64,000 nt of DNA. Origin: Blastobasis lacticolella (lineage: Eukaryota; Arthropoda; Insecta; Lepidoptera; Blastobasidae). Every line of letters starts with the position of its first letter. Position 1 is the first letter of the stretch. The stretch is taken from the NCBI GenBank assembly GCA_905147135.1, contig LR990050.1:3980501-4044500 (forward strand), in the 5' to 3' direction. Below, one piece after another: positions 34,920 to 44,610 of this stretch. The translations under genes were made by a program, and so were the position numbers. A model generated the notes under the pieces. It did no database searches. It saw only the letters and a program-made list of their open reading frames with translations, and was not told where the DNA came from.

Positions 34920-37874
34920 TTATATTTTTAAAAAGGTTTCTATGTCCGTGTAAGTGCTCGATTTTAACCATGCAGTGAGTTTTCTTTTTGCCTCATGTAG
35001 TAACAATGAATAAATGCTGAGGATTTTATTTAATTTGTTGTAGATATTACTGGATTGAGAAGGGAATTGGCGTTTTGCGAATGTAGTTTTACTTACGGGA
35101 GGTACAATGACATTATCATTTCTCCTTCTCAGTGTTAGTGCCGAATCAAAATTCAAATGTTTATGAACTTTTAAAGTTGCTGCCAGAATATATAATTGGC
35201 GCACTGTTAGTACATCAGCCGTTTGATATAGTTCGACGCTGGGAAATAAAAAGGACTTAAAGTGCATTACTTTTAGGAGACTTCGTTGCCCTCTTTCTAC
35301 AGTTAAGAATTTAGTTTTAGTTGAGCCCCCCCAGATTGAGATGCAGTATCCTAATATCGACTGGGCCAGTGAAATATAGATCTTTTTTAATAGCCTAGTG
35401 GAGGTGATATGTCGTAGAGTTTTAAAGACCCATATTAGTTTCCTTGTCCTATCGGTGACATAATCTATGTGTGGGTGCCAGGAAAGGTGCTGATCCAAAA
35501 CTACCCCCAGATATTTTATGGAGGCCTTTCGTTTTAGGGGATTGCAACGGCAGGATTTGGTGTTCATGTAGTCACATTCATGTATTTTTAATGAGAGATT
35601 GTTATCAGGCTGAGTTCTTTTGTTGATGGTAAAACATATATAGTTAGTTTTACTAGTATTCAAGGTAAGTAGATTTCGTTTTAACCATTTGGAAACTATA
35701 TCAAGTCCTGACTCCGCCTTTTCGAACACCGAGCTCCAGGTTTTTCCAGTGAATACTATGGCCGTGTCGTCTGCGTAGGAAAATACTTTACCACCGTCTA
35801 TGTTGAGGTTCGTCAATGCATTAATATATATCAGGAATAGTGTCGGCCCTAGCACGCTACCTTGAGGGACACCAAAAGTTACAGTAGTGTCCTCGCTACT
35901 TATGTCACCCATTCTTACCCTCTGTGTACGCCCCTGCAGGTAATTTTTCATCAGGTCTAACTGTGTGCCTCTAACGCCAATATCTTCAAGCTTGTGTTGT
36001 AGGAGAGGAAGAGAAACGGTGTCAAATGCTTTTTTTAGATCGATAAATACAGTGAGACACTTACTGCCTTGATCCAACTGATTCGTAATTGATGAGGTTA
36101 GCGATATTATTGCATCCTCTGTTGAGACTTTTTGTCTAAACCCATATTGAGAATTGGAGAGTATGTTATTATTATTCAAATAGTTCATAAGCCGTATATT
36201 TATCAGTTTTTCTAGCACTTTGGAAATAGCAGGTAGCACTGATATCGGTCTATAATTGCTAACGTCGTCTCTCCTCCCACTCTTATACACGGGAGTAACA
36301 AGTGATTTTTTAAATGTAGCTGGGAAGATGCCAGTCCCAAAACACAGATTAGCCAAGTGACTTATGACAGGGGCAAGAATGGGAAGACATGTTTTAAGAA
36401 GCTTTGTTGGGATATTATCCCAGCCAGGGGCACTGTCCGTTTTCAGAGACATAATTATGGTTCTGACCTCATAGGGATCAGTGTCTAATAAAGCAAACGA
36501 ATTTATTAGCGATGTAGGGGAAGATGAAGTTGATAAGTCATGATCGTGTGTGTTGTTGATAGATATTTCTTCTGCAAGTGATTTCCCTATTCCGGCAAAG
36601 TAATCATTTATGAAATTTACAGATTCAGTATTAGATGGCCTTATATTAAGTAGTTCTCCGCTTTGCGTCTTACTTTTTTTAATGTGAGTTACAGTTTTTA
36701 TTGCTGACCATAGGCTTTTATTATTATTACTTGCTTTCTCTATAAAATCTCTTTCGTATTTTCTTTTAAGTCGTTTAATTAGCTTGTTACAATAATTACG
36801 GTATCTTAGAAACGTTATTTTCAAAACCTCATTGTGTGGATCAGCCTTCATTTTAAGTTGTAAGTTATTTCTGTTTCTGATACAACGCAGTATACCTGGA
36901 GTTACCCATGGTTTTATGGCACGGTTCTTATTAGAGATCGTTTTTACAGATTTAGCTCTATTTAATGCATCATTCAGCTTACTTATTAGCTGCTCTGACA
37001 TTTCTTCTGGGTCTTGACAGTTTAAAAGGGCTTCTAAGTTTGCATTAGACACATTTTCAAAGACTTTATCGTAATCGGTAATTGTTATTGATTTCGGGCT
37101 TAGATTAGGGGGTTTTGATTTATTTAAGCTAAGGAAAATCGTAGAATGATCCGTAATGGTGGTGTTCAGTACTGCTATGGAAGCCCTAAACTTAGTTTTA
37201 CTGATTTTTAGGATGAAGTGGTCCAGACAGCTTTGTTGTCTAGTTGGCAGAGTATGACCCGGAAGTAGTCCATGCATAGAGAGCATGTTAAGATAATTAA
37301 CTCTATTATTTAATTCATTTGGCGCTGCACTAGATTTAGGAATAAGATTAATGTTTATATCTCCTGTGATAATTATGCTATTTGAGGTCTTAATCGATTC
37401 CAAGTGGGAATTTAATGAGTCAATAAAATCACTAGCATTACTTTGTGAGGGTGATCGATAGATTCCCAGGACAACATTGCTAGAAACGGTGGTCTGGATG
37501 CAAGTTGCGTGTTTTAGTTTAATTTCTCTAGAATGAGCCCCGAGGTCATCTTTTACATACACAACAACTCCATCGTTTTGATTTTGGCTGAATGAAGTTG
37601 CAGTCGCTGTATAATTCTTGATTTGAGGAAGTTGTTTATTTTTGTCCAGACGACATTCCTTTAATACAATTACATCAACACAGAAATTGAGACCGGTAAG
37701 CATCACTTCAAAATCATCGAGGTTGCGATATATACTTCTAATGTTTTGTGCTATCACGGTGAGATCTGTCGCATTCAAATTAAGTTCATTAGATAGGTCT
37801 TGAACATTGCACTCTATTGAGTTCGCTAGCGTCGTAGTGTCTATATCATCTATAGTATTTAGGATGTTGGACAT
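34920..37874 (-). CDS. LINE ORF2: AP-like endonuclease and reverse transcriptase (984 aa)
   Basis: Nicks target DNA and copies the element RNA into the nick (target-primed reverse transcription). Residues ~40-250 form the APE-type endonuclease: E73 in VLKECRLD (the usual Thr before the Glu is Lys), D172 and N174 in GDININL, and D242-H243 in TDHSTIF. Residues ~480-760 form the reverse transcriptase: APGWDNIP, NYRPISVLP, FIDLKKAFD (D612), GVPQGSVLGPTLF and the catalytic YADD at 700-703, then LTLNTSKTNY and KYLGVVLDQHLSW. No RNase H is seen. The C-terminus (LHEAKRKLTAWL) is the family's usual tail. There are no stops or frameshifts, so the enzyme could be active. The start ATG overlaps the stop of an upstream frame as TAATG. 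An alternative view as a host gene is excluded by the fused EN-RT architecture. Confidence 0.95.
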   Translation of the reverse strand: MSNILNTIDDIDTTTLANSIECNVQDLSNELNLNATDLTVIAQNIRSIYRNLDDFEVMLTGLNFCVDVIVLKECRLDKNKQLPQIKNYTATATSFSQNQNDGVVVYVKDDLGAHSREIKLKHATCIQTTVSSNVVLGIYRSPSQSNASDFIDSLNSHLESIKTSNSIIITGDININLIPKSSAAPNELNNRVNYLNMLSMHGLLPGHTLPTRQQSCLDHFILKISKTKFRASIAVLNTTITDHSTIFLSLNKSKPPNLSPKSITITDYDKVFENVSNANLEALLNCQDPEEMSEQLISKLNDALNRAKSVKTISNKNRAIKPWVTPGILRCIRNRNNLQLKMKADPHNEVLKITFLRYRNYCNKLIKRLKRKYERDFIEKASNNNKSLWSAIKTVTHIKKSKTQSGELLNIRPSNTESVNFINDYFAGIGKSLAEEISINNTHDHDLSTSSSPTSLINSFALLDTDPYEVRTIIMSLKTDSAPGWDNIPTKLLKTCLPILAPVISHLANLCFGTGIFPATFKKSLVTPVYKSGRRDDVSNYRPISVLPAISKVLEKLINIRLMNYLNNNNILSNSQYGFRQKVSTEDAIISLTSSITNQLDQGSKCLTVFIDLKKAFDTVSLPLLQHKLEDIGVRGTQLDLMKNYLQGRTQRVRMGDISSEDTTVTFGVPQGSVLGPTLFLIYINALTNLNIDGGKVFSYADDTAIVFTGKTWSSVFEKAESGLDIVSKWLKRNLLTLNTSKTNYICFTINKRTQPDNNLSLKIHECDYMNTKSCRCNPLKRKASIKYLGVVLDQHLSWHPHIDYVTDRTRKLIWVFKTLRHITSTRLLKKIYISLAQSILGYCISIWGGSTKTKFLTVERGQRSLLKVMHFKSFLFPSVELYQTADVLTVRQLYILAATLKVHKHLNFDSALTLRRRNDNVIVPPVSKTTFAKRQFPSQSSNIYNKLNKILSIYSLLLHEAKRKLTAWLKSSTYTDIETFLKI

Positions 37875-38227
37875 TATTTATGTATACTAATAGTTACAGG
37901 ATGTAATGGTATGTTTTTGTTATAGGTTAAAGTTGTCCACATTGATGCTTGGAGTAGCCTTAAACCACTGGATATCCAATGGGTCAGATGATGAGAACTA
38001 TGTTTTGTGAAATGGTGTGAATTTGTGTTATTATGAATGAAATACAATTTTATTGTGTTATATCGAGTGTACTTTACTTTATGCATAATATTATAGTGAG
38101 TAGTGTGACTATGTGAGAAGTGAGTGTGTGAATTTAATATTATGTGAAAGATAGTGTGTATGAGTAGGTGCGTTGTAATGTTTGTGTGTGTTTGGTACAT
38201 ATTTATGATAAAATCGTAACAGCACAA
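37874..38227 (-). other. 117-codon frame between ORF1 and ORF2, TAATG overlap
   Basis: A frame rich in His, Thr, Ile and Asn (THTNITTHLLIHTIFH, NSHHFTKHSSHHLTHW) fills most of the ORF1-ORF2 spacer. Its TAA stop shares the A with the ORF2 ATG. The composition follows the repetitive ACAC/CAT nucleotide content, so it may not be a protein. The overlap could instead serve termination-reinitiation for ORF2. Confidence 0.35.
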
Positions 38228-38305
38228 TAATTTTACTACATGATCAAATAATTTAATCTTTTGTTTATAATAACAATATTGATAATAAACAATTTTTGGG
38301 GCTAG

Positions 38306-39043
38306 TCATTTGGTTGTGGTGAGATCCTGTATTTGAGCTTCACATTTTATGAGGATTATCGGTGAGTTTTCGTCTTTCCGCAGGTAGACTCTCCCGTAAG
38401 CTGTCCAGCAGAATTTATACTGTTTAGCTTTTACGAGATCTCTCGCTAGAAAATGGAGACGAGCCGCTTTTGCAGTCAGTTGCTCTGTAATGAACACGGG
38501 GTTGTCTTCCAAATGCTGTAATCCAAGGTGTTTTGCAGATAATTTCGTTTTTTGAGTTGTGTTAAAATGTTTACAGGATTTCAGTATCTCATTTTTCAAG
38601 AGTGTGGAGGTAGTTTCCACCACAATTGGCGTGCTGGTTGTTTTATTGGTGTCCTTTTTCCCTCGAACTCTATACACGTCTTTAATGTCTGATTTATTTA
38701 TTTGGCACCCAACTGTTTTCGACATACTAAGTACCATGTCTATTAATTCATTTTTGTCCTCCTTTGGCTGCCTTGGTACGTTTTTTAGTTCTATGTTGGT
38801 TTTTCTAGCATCCATCTGCAAGTTTTCAATCTTATCCTCAAGTAAAGATATGTATTTTCTGTCATCCCTCCGTCCTTCCTCGAGGAGCTCGATTCTTTTC
38901 TTGAACTCGTCGTTTTGGGCTGATAAGAAAGTTATAGAAGTCTCTATATTGAGGTTCGTTTGTTGAATTTCTTTTAGAGTAGCTGCATGGCTTTTAAATT
39001 CTAGCTGTTGGGTAGTCATCATTGAGGAAAACATAGACTTCAT
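38306..39043 (-). CDS. LINE ORF1: nucleic-acid-binding protein with coiled coil and FP25K-like C-terminus (245 aa)
   Basis: Predicted to coat the element RNA. Residues ~15-80 are a heptad-rich coiled coil (HAATLKEIQQTN, ISLLEDKIENLQ). Residues ~82-130 look RRM-like (NIELKNVPRQPKEDKNELID and DIKDVYRVRGKK), as in many LINE ORF1 proteins. Residues ~145-235 resemble the C-terminal domain of baculovirus FP25K-type proteins, ending in KFCWTAYGRVYLRKDENSP. That domain is found in many insect retrotransposon ORF1 proteins and does not indicate a virus. The first ATG is at 39043, but coding sequence without ATG extends ~23 codons upstream to a TAA inside the 39093 hairpin. The usual N-terminal part is therefore probably missing and the element 5'-truncated. 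Confidence 0.85.
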   Translation of the reverse strand: MKSMFSSMMTTQQLEFKSHAATLKEIQQTNLNIETSITFLSAQNDEFKKRIELLEEGRRDDRKYISLLEDKIENLQMDARKTNIELKNVPRQPKEDKNELIDMVLSMSKTVGCQINKSDIKDVYRVRGKKDTNKTTSTPIVVETTSTLLKNEILKSCKHFNTTQKTKLSAKHLGLQHLEDNPVFITEQLTAKAARLHFLARDLVKAKQYKFCWTAYGRVYLRKDENSPIILIKCEAQIQDLTTTK

Positions 39044-39092
39044 TTCATCCTTAAATTTATCGAGTTCATCAGCAATATCGAAGTCATTCGAA

Positions 39093-39139
39093 GCTCTGTA
39101 TTAAACCAAGGTTATATAATCTTTGGTTTAATACAGAGC
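39093..39139. repeat. 17-bp perfect inverted repeat at the LINE 5' border
   Basis: GCTCTGTATTAAACCAA (39093-39109) pairs with 39123-39139 across a 13-nt loop. It sits exactly where ORF1 coding similarity ends. Confidence 0.85.
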
Positions 39140-39974
39140 CCTTAAAAGTATGACCTTACACGCCAGGAAGTTTATTGAAAAGCATACGGTAGTTGACCGA
39201 CTTCAGGTGGTACTGATGGAACTTTACTCTATCTCGAACGTCTCTAGCACCAGGTGAGATGGCAGTCAAACCCCTGGGTAGTTATTAAAAAAAAAGGAGC
39301 TCGATTTTGTACTTATCGAGACAGCGTATTAATAAAAATAATATGTAAGCGTTACATATTCTTAGAACCACTTAATATAATTCTCCCTGTCACCAAACCA
39401 ATAACACTAAGCGATAGTCGTCATCAAATATAATAACAATAACAGTTGGTATGAGTTCGCACTCTATCGCTGACCCTTGGAAGGGTATTGCCTATCGGCT
39501 CATAAGGGAGGTCATATAATAATATTGTCACTTTTACGGTCAACCGGTTACACTATTGGCTTAATGAAAACCAAGTCAATAGCCGATGTAGGTATGACAG
39601 AACAATAACTGGCTCTAACGGGATATCGCACCAAAAGTTATATGTAATCGATAGATTCATAAAGCGCTCGCTAACAAAAATAATTAAAATTACCCGAAAT
39701 AAAGGGAAAGAGTTTCTACAGAGTTATAGAGAGGCTATCGACTTGGTTGCCTTTAGGTAAACCTTATTCCGAAAACTATCTCATCATGTTATAGTAATGT
39801 TCTTCTTTTGAGGTAAATAAATTAGAAAGCGGGATATATCAAAAAATATTATTACGCGACTGTTTCTTCCATTATTCATTACGTAATAAGATACGTATGC
39901 GCTGACTACGTTCTGAGAATAGCTAATCGATGATAATCCTCTCTTTAGGGTATTTCATAGAACCTTTATTTGAA
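39140..39974. other. unassigned stretch
   Basis: No gene or known repeat recognised. Confidence 0.45.
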
Positions 39975-40352
39975 ACTAGTGGACTCGGCGCGACTTTGTT
40001 CGCAATTGACAGAGATACATGCCCCACAGGTACCCTACATGTCTGAATTGCATTAGTTGAATTCTAGCCGATGCTTAGTGAGGGATAACATCGTGATGAA
40101 ACAAATTCAGGCAACTAAATTTGTGACCATGATCCAATCTGGTCAGGTTCCCCTGGTAGCAGGGTCACGGAGGTCAGATGGTAGTCGCTCCACTGTAATT
40201 ACCTGATCGCCAAATCCTGGATCATGGTGAAGGCGGACCCCGGGCCCTCGTTCTCGAGAGCACAACCGGGAAATTAACGCCAAGATGATGATGATTATTG
40301 TTCAAAACCGCATTAAAATCCGTTGCGTAGTTTAAAAGATCTAAGCGACCTC
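39975..40352 (-). mobile_element. Helitron (AAAACAAAGTCGCTT family) split by a SINE
   Basis: The 3' end (ACTAGTGGACTCGGCGCGAC at 39975) and the inner block (CGCATTAAAATCCGTTGCGTAG at about 40311-40332, here interrupted by line layout only) are separated by a forward family B SINE at 40077-40299. The 5' end past 40352 is eroded. The nesting shows the SINE arrived after the Helitron. Confidence 0.65.
40077..40299 (+). mobile_element. SINE family B, 5'-truncated, inside a Helitron
   Basis: GTGAGGGATAACATCGTGAT, GACCATGATCCAATCTGGTC, GGTCACGGAGGTCAGATGG and AAATTAACGCCAAGATGATG with a GATGATGATT tail. The tRNA-like head is missing, typical of incomplete reverse transcription. Confidence 0.75.
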
Positions 40353-41520
40353 CATGACCCTGGGGAACCTAGGGAGAGTCTGCCACTTAGTTGCGTGAAG
40401 AAATGGAACTACATAGTTTCAGTGAAATGATAAATAGTTGTGTTTCCAAAAAGGCTTCCAGATATGCATATTATGCCGGGCGGTGTACGGCAGATGCACT
40501 GCGGCTTATTCAAAATATGTCAGGACTTGGTGCAAGCGGAAAGAGAAACCGGAGGGATTATAGCATGGTTTTAGCTTCTTCAAAACGTGTATAATATTAA
40601 TAACGAGCTATTTACTGTCATTACTAGTGCTATGATGTTATACTCTATGGTCTAAGCCCGTTTTCTCTTTCCCCTACATTCACGGTTTCAAATGTTAATT
40701 ATTGGTACCAACTTCTATTCCCTTTTTTTGCTTTAATTGTTAATAACTAATATAAGGACTAGGACACTTACAATTTATGTAATATTATTAAGTACATTTA
40801 ATTCCAATCCCATTAAAGACTGAGTTTTTCGAAGATGTCAGAATTCCGTTTTTTCTTGATATATTGTTGATAATGGTCTATTTAACAACATACAAGCATT
40901 TAAAATTTGATCATAGGTTTACTCTTTAAAAAAAATGATGGTACCATATGGTTCCGCTAGTCTGTTACAGTGTCAAATATTCAAAAAATAACTTTCACTA
41001 ATAAAATGTATTCAGGTAGTTCTGTTGTCCTTTCTTTAAATAAGAACACAGCGTTTTCCAAAAAACATATTGTTTATTTTAGTATCAGTTTAGTTTTAGA
41101 AACAATCAGGTGTTGTACTCGTAATTACAGGAAGCACATAGACCCACATCACATTTGATGCATTGCAATCTTGATCGGGAGTTACAACCTGCTAGGGCAC
41201 ATCTGCGGCGGCTCGTAGAAGGTATGAGCAGATGACCCCGGCCATCGTACCTTATATCATCACTAACCCTGTTATCTGTGCGAGATTGTTTATCAGATTT
41301 CGGCCGTCCTCCGCCAAGAGGAAGGTTTTGGAATCGAGTCAGATTTCTGTTGCACTGTATCTACTTACGTTTGTAACGGGGCTTACTCCATGGACAGTAG
41401 ACATCGCTGTTACAACCGAATTGTCCTTCCAACGTACAACACAGTGGCGTTACTGTCATACAAGCCCAAAAGCCGGGCTTGCCTTATAAAAATAATTATC
41501 GATAAAAAATCAAAGATAAT
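40353..41520. other. unassigned stretch with one KpnI/NdeI-like palindrome
   Basis: Contains GGTACCATATGGTTCC at about 40940-40955, the first of three related near-palindromes in this region. Otherwise no supported gene. Confidence 0.4.
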
Positions 41521-41960
41521 GCGAGCGCGAACTATTTAAAGTTCGCGCTCCTAATGCTTTTCAAACTGCCGCGCCGCACAGCAGCGCCATCGTGCGCCTA
41601 GGTTACGAAACACGATCCGAACGCACACGCAAGTTGAGGAAATTGAGACTCGGTCAGTCATCTCGCTCGCACGCGCTGGCTTGTAAGCGGGCTTTGATTC
41701 CGGCCGGTATGTCTCTTTCTTACATATGAAAACTGTCCTATAATGAGATATAACTATACGTTTGTTTATATGGCAAATTGTACGAGACTTTAAGCCCTGC
41801 ATGCGTATGAAGTTGTACACGGATCTTTGAAAATGGCAACTTCGCGCAAGCGCAGTAGGTACGTTTGTTGAATGCTGTAATACGTACCAACTTCACTACT
41901 GTTTTGTTTGAGCCGTTTGGGCGGATAAGTAATTAGTTTTTTTGTTGTGTTTGTGTTGTG
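41521..41960. promoter_or_regulatory. CpG-rich patch, candidate promoter
   Basis: A hairpin GAGCGCGAACT/AGTTCGCGCTC (41523-41533 with 41540-41550) is followed by ~150 bp of GC- and CpG-rich sequence with GGTCAGTCATCTCGCTCGCA (TCAGT is initiator-like in insects). Later comes TCGCGCAAGCGCAGT (about 41841-41855), which resembles an NRF1-type GCGCA...GCGC site. No gene start can be tied to it. It may instead be part of a repeat. Confidence 0.25.
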
Positions 41961-42392
41961 TTTTGTAGTAAAAGTGATTTAATTAGATTGATCAACAATA
42001 GACGAAGTAGAGTCCCTTGTGATGGTTTAAAATGTGCACAAGTTTTGATTTGCATGGAAAAGGTAAAGTTTTTAATCATTTCTCAGAAAATAACAAATTA
42101 TTTCCTTATATGTATTCCTATTATACCTATTTCTCAGATTAGTAAATTGCTTATAAGACAATTTCATAGATCGGTGTACCAAATTGAATTCTTCCTTGAA
42201 TTGTTGGTTGTCTCACTCACAAGTTATATTGCTGGTATAAAACTGAAGAGTGATAAGTGAGGATTGATCAGTATTGTGGCAAGGGGATGGATTTATTTTT
42301 AATAACCGTAAAAACTTCACAAACTTCATCTCTCGGCTTGCCTTACTCTGAACCCCTAGGCACGCCACTGGTACAACACAGATATTGTCGTC

Positions 42393-43165
42393 AGCGCACT
42401 TTACATTGTCGTAAGCTCCGCGATCTTTCTTTTTTATTTGTCAATGGTATGTCTGAATCTATTTCCGAAGAACTTGAACTTGACGGTGGAGCCTGAGCTC
42501 TGGAACTGTTAGCCTTACCACGTCCACGTCCACTAATACGCGAGCTAACATGACCACGTCCTCGACCTCTTGAAGCACGACGTTCAGGAATATTACCACT
42601 AGACTCAGTTTGATGCGCCTTACGTGTTTTTTAACGACGTAGGCGTAAGCTATTTTTCGTCAATATTACCTCGCAGGGAGCACTGAGCTGTCGGCCATTG
42701 AGGTTATTTATCATTGCACCAGCATCTTCGTCGCCTGAATCTTCGTCTGAATGCACAGCGGGCTCCGGCGGTGAAATGAATATCTGGCGAGGCTCGAGGT
42801 ACTCCTCTTCTTCCAAAATAGCCAATGCTTCATGTAAATTGCATCTGAACAATATAAAGAACATATGTAATGTACTTTGTTTACAATTCAAATTATATTT
42901 AGATTAGCATTTAACGCTTTTATAAACTGTAATAATTACGTAACTTAAAAAAGCTATTTCATCGAAAAGACTTCGGAATCGACTAAAGGTACCATATGGT
43001 ACCAGCGAATTTGACAATCAAAATTTCCGATATAATTGTCAACTGAGCTAATGTAACTGAATCATACTATCAAAGCACTCATAAACAAAATATAATCATA
43101 GAAATATTATTGATTTTCCATAATACAAAAAAGTATATATATACTTACTTAAACATTGAGTCCAT
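42393..43165 (-). pseudogene. piggyBac-derived transposase N-terminal region with an intron
   Basis: Exon 1 (43165-43149) encodes MDSMF plus two bases and ends at a strong donor GTAAGTATAT. A 304-bp intron (43148-42845) ends in TTTATATTGTTCAG. Exon 2 starts in the matching phase and reads [18 protein letters not shown], then [20 protein letters not shown], then INNLNGRQL. This acidic PP(D/E)P...SDEDSGDED...NL pattern is characteristic of the N-terminus of piggyBac/PGBD proteins. A TAA stop at 42633-42631 breaks the frame. The same frame stays open downstream (RASRGRGRGHVSSR, SSSSSSEIDSD) to a TGA at 42393. The catalytic DDD domain and Cys-rich C-terminus are not found, so this is a 5' remnant or a captured/domesticated 5' end. 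Upstream untranslated sequence would lie above 43165. Confidence 0.65.
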
Positions 43166-43365
43166 ATTTTCACGAAATTTTTTGTACACCTTTTTGTGCC
43201 ATCAATCACGCTCAAATAAAAACAGAAACTGTCACTTTCGAATGTCTTAACTATAGGCCACGCCTCCTTTTTCCAATTGAACCAATTAGCATGCATCTAT
43301 TGCATCACCTGTTCAAGTGCGGCAGCAAAACAAATCGCAAGAAAAACTGGTACCGTATGGTACCG
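42989..43365. repeat. pair of 16-bp GGTACC(A/G)TATGGTACC palindromes
   Basis: GGTACCATATGGTACC lies at about 42989-43004 and GGTACCGTATGGTACC at about 43350-43365, with a third related copy at 40940. They flank or interrupt the piggyBac remnant and share the neighbouring word CGCTAGTC or its reverse-strand counterpart. Confidence 0.6.
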
Positions 43366-43627
43366 CTAGTCCATAATGGGTTACAAATGCAAAGTATTTA
43401 CGGTTGTCAAATGCTCAACATATTTTGTTATATTTTGGCAAGGAGGTGGATAGCGACCTTGGGCTGCAATTTATCTGCACAAATAATCGAATTTTACGCG
43501 GATGAATTCGGGTGTAAAAGCCAGTGTCGTTGGAATTTCACAGTTCTTTTGACATCGTATGGATTCATCGTCCCGAGCTTTGGAAATAGAGACTCAGTAT
43601 TGTTTGTATCTTCTTGGCTATTATCAT

Positions 43628-43745
43628 AATTATCATCAGCCGTAGGACGTCCACTGCTGAGTATAGACCTTCCCCCATGCCTTCCACATCGATCGACTCT
43701 ATGCCTCATGCATCCATCGGCTCCCTATGTTTATTATAAGGTCCG
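43628..43745 (+). repeat. dispersed repeat, family C, partial
   Basis: ATCATCAGCCGTAGGACGTC, CACTGCTGAGTATAGACC and TTCCCCCATGCC match the left part of 10511-10795. Confidence 0.6.
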
Positions 43746-44610
43746 TCCATCTCCTGGAGGGATATTGGCCATTTATAATGTATTAAGTAAAGAGTACATA
43801 GAACACACTGTAAGTTCTGCGCTCCTGGCTGCTAATAAATGTTTGAATTTCGAACGTTATATATTTTTAAACTTAATATAGTCAAGCAATCCTTTTTTTT
43901 TAAATTGGTGCGAAATTAAGTGTCAATTGTTTTCTATCACAAGTTGAAGTTCGTCGTTCGTAGCAATAATGGAATTAAAGCGAAAATATTTTTTATGATT
44001 TTAAAAGTTGAAGGCGTGGACGGGGTGGACCTTTCGTCCGTGTGCCTTCCTAGGCAATAAAAAATGAAGAGGTTTACCCTGGAGGTAAGGTTTGTATTAA
44101 TAACACTCGTGGTGTTATAAAAAATACCGGAACCAAATAGTGGGGTACAATATTTTCTTTTTTTTTTAATTTATTGAGTATTGTCCCCTAATTCATCCGA
44201 CACTATAATACCTCCAAAATCATTAAATAATAGTTTGTTTGCCTTTCCTTTTTTTAGAAAGGCCAAAGCTTTGTATAGGATTGTTAAGCTAGATAAGATT
44301 AGATTAGATTTGATTATTTATCCATGAAAATTACATTACATCACTATACATTTCACAACATAAGAAAGGTGTAAATAATAAATAACAATGTCATGATAAT
44401 AATTCAAAAGTACTTAAACAAATATAAGTTGTACATTTGTCAAACTTAAAAATAATGTCAATACAATATTATATTTAGGTATACGTAACGGTATATGCAT
44501 GGATAGTGATTTTTGTGTTTTACAATTTATTTATGTTGTATTTGATGACACGTGTATGAAGTGAATGGAGTTAGTGTCTTCGGTCAAAGCTCTTTTAATA
44601 AAGATTCATC
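43746..44610. other. unassigned AT-rich stretch
   Basis: Poly-T run near 44155-44170; no gene or known repeat. Confidence 0.45.

Larger units (their letters stand above)
34430..39092 (-). mobile_element. non-LTR retrotransposon (CR1/jockey-like group), nearly full length
   Basis: One unit on the minus strand: ORF1 (39043-38306), a spacer with a 117-codon frame, ORF2 (37874-34920), a 3' region with a long CA repeat (34733-34815 as GT on the plus strand), and a tail of ATT-type triplets (34430-34450). The same 3' end recurs at 23912-24006, which fixes the element's end. The 5' end is probably truncated: in-frame sequence before the first ATG of ORF1 runs to a stop inside a hairpin at 39093-39139. 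ORF2 has no internal stop, suggesting recent insertion. I call the clade only broadly; phylogeny would decide. Confidence 0.9.

Noticed and set aside
36832..37017. Plus-strand frames within 35-39 kb, including 38559-38966
   Set aside because: They are antisense shadows of LINE ORF2 and ORF1.
38306..39043. Integrated baculovirus gene (FP25K-like)
   Set aside because: The frame is in the ORF1 position of a LINE with a coiled coil and RRM-like region; no other viral genes are near.
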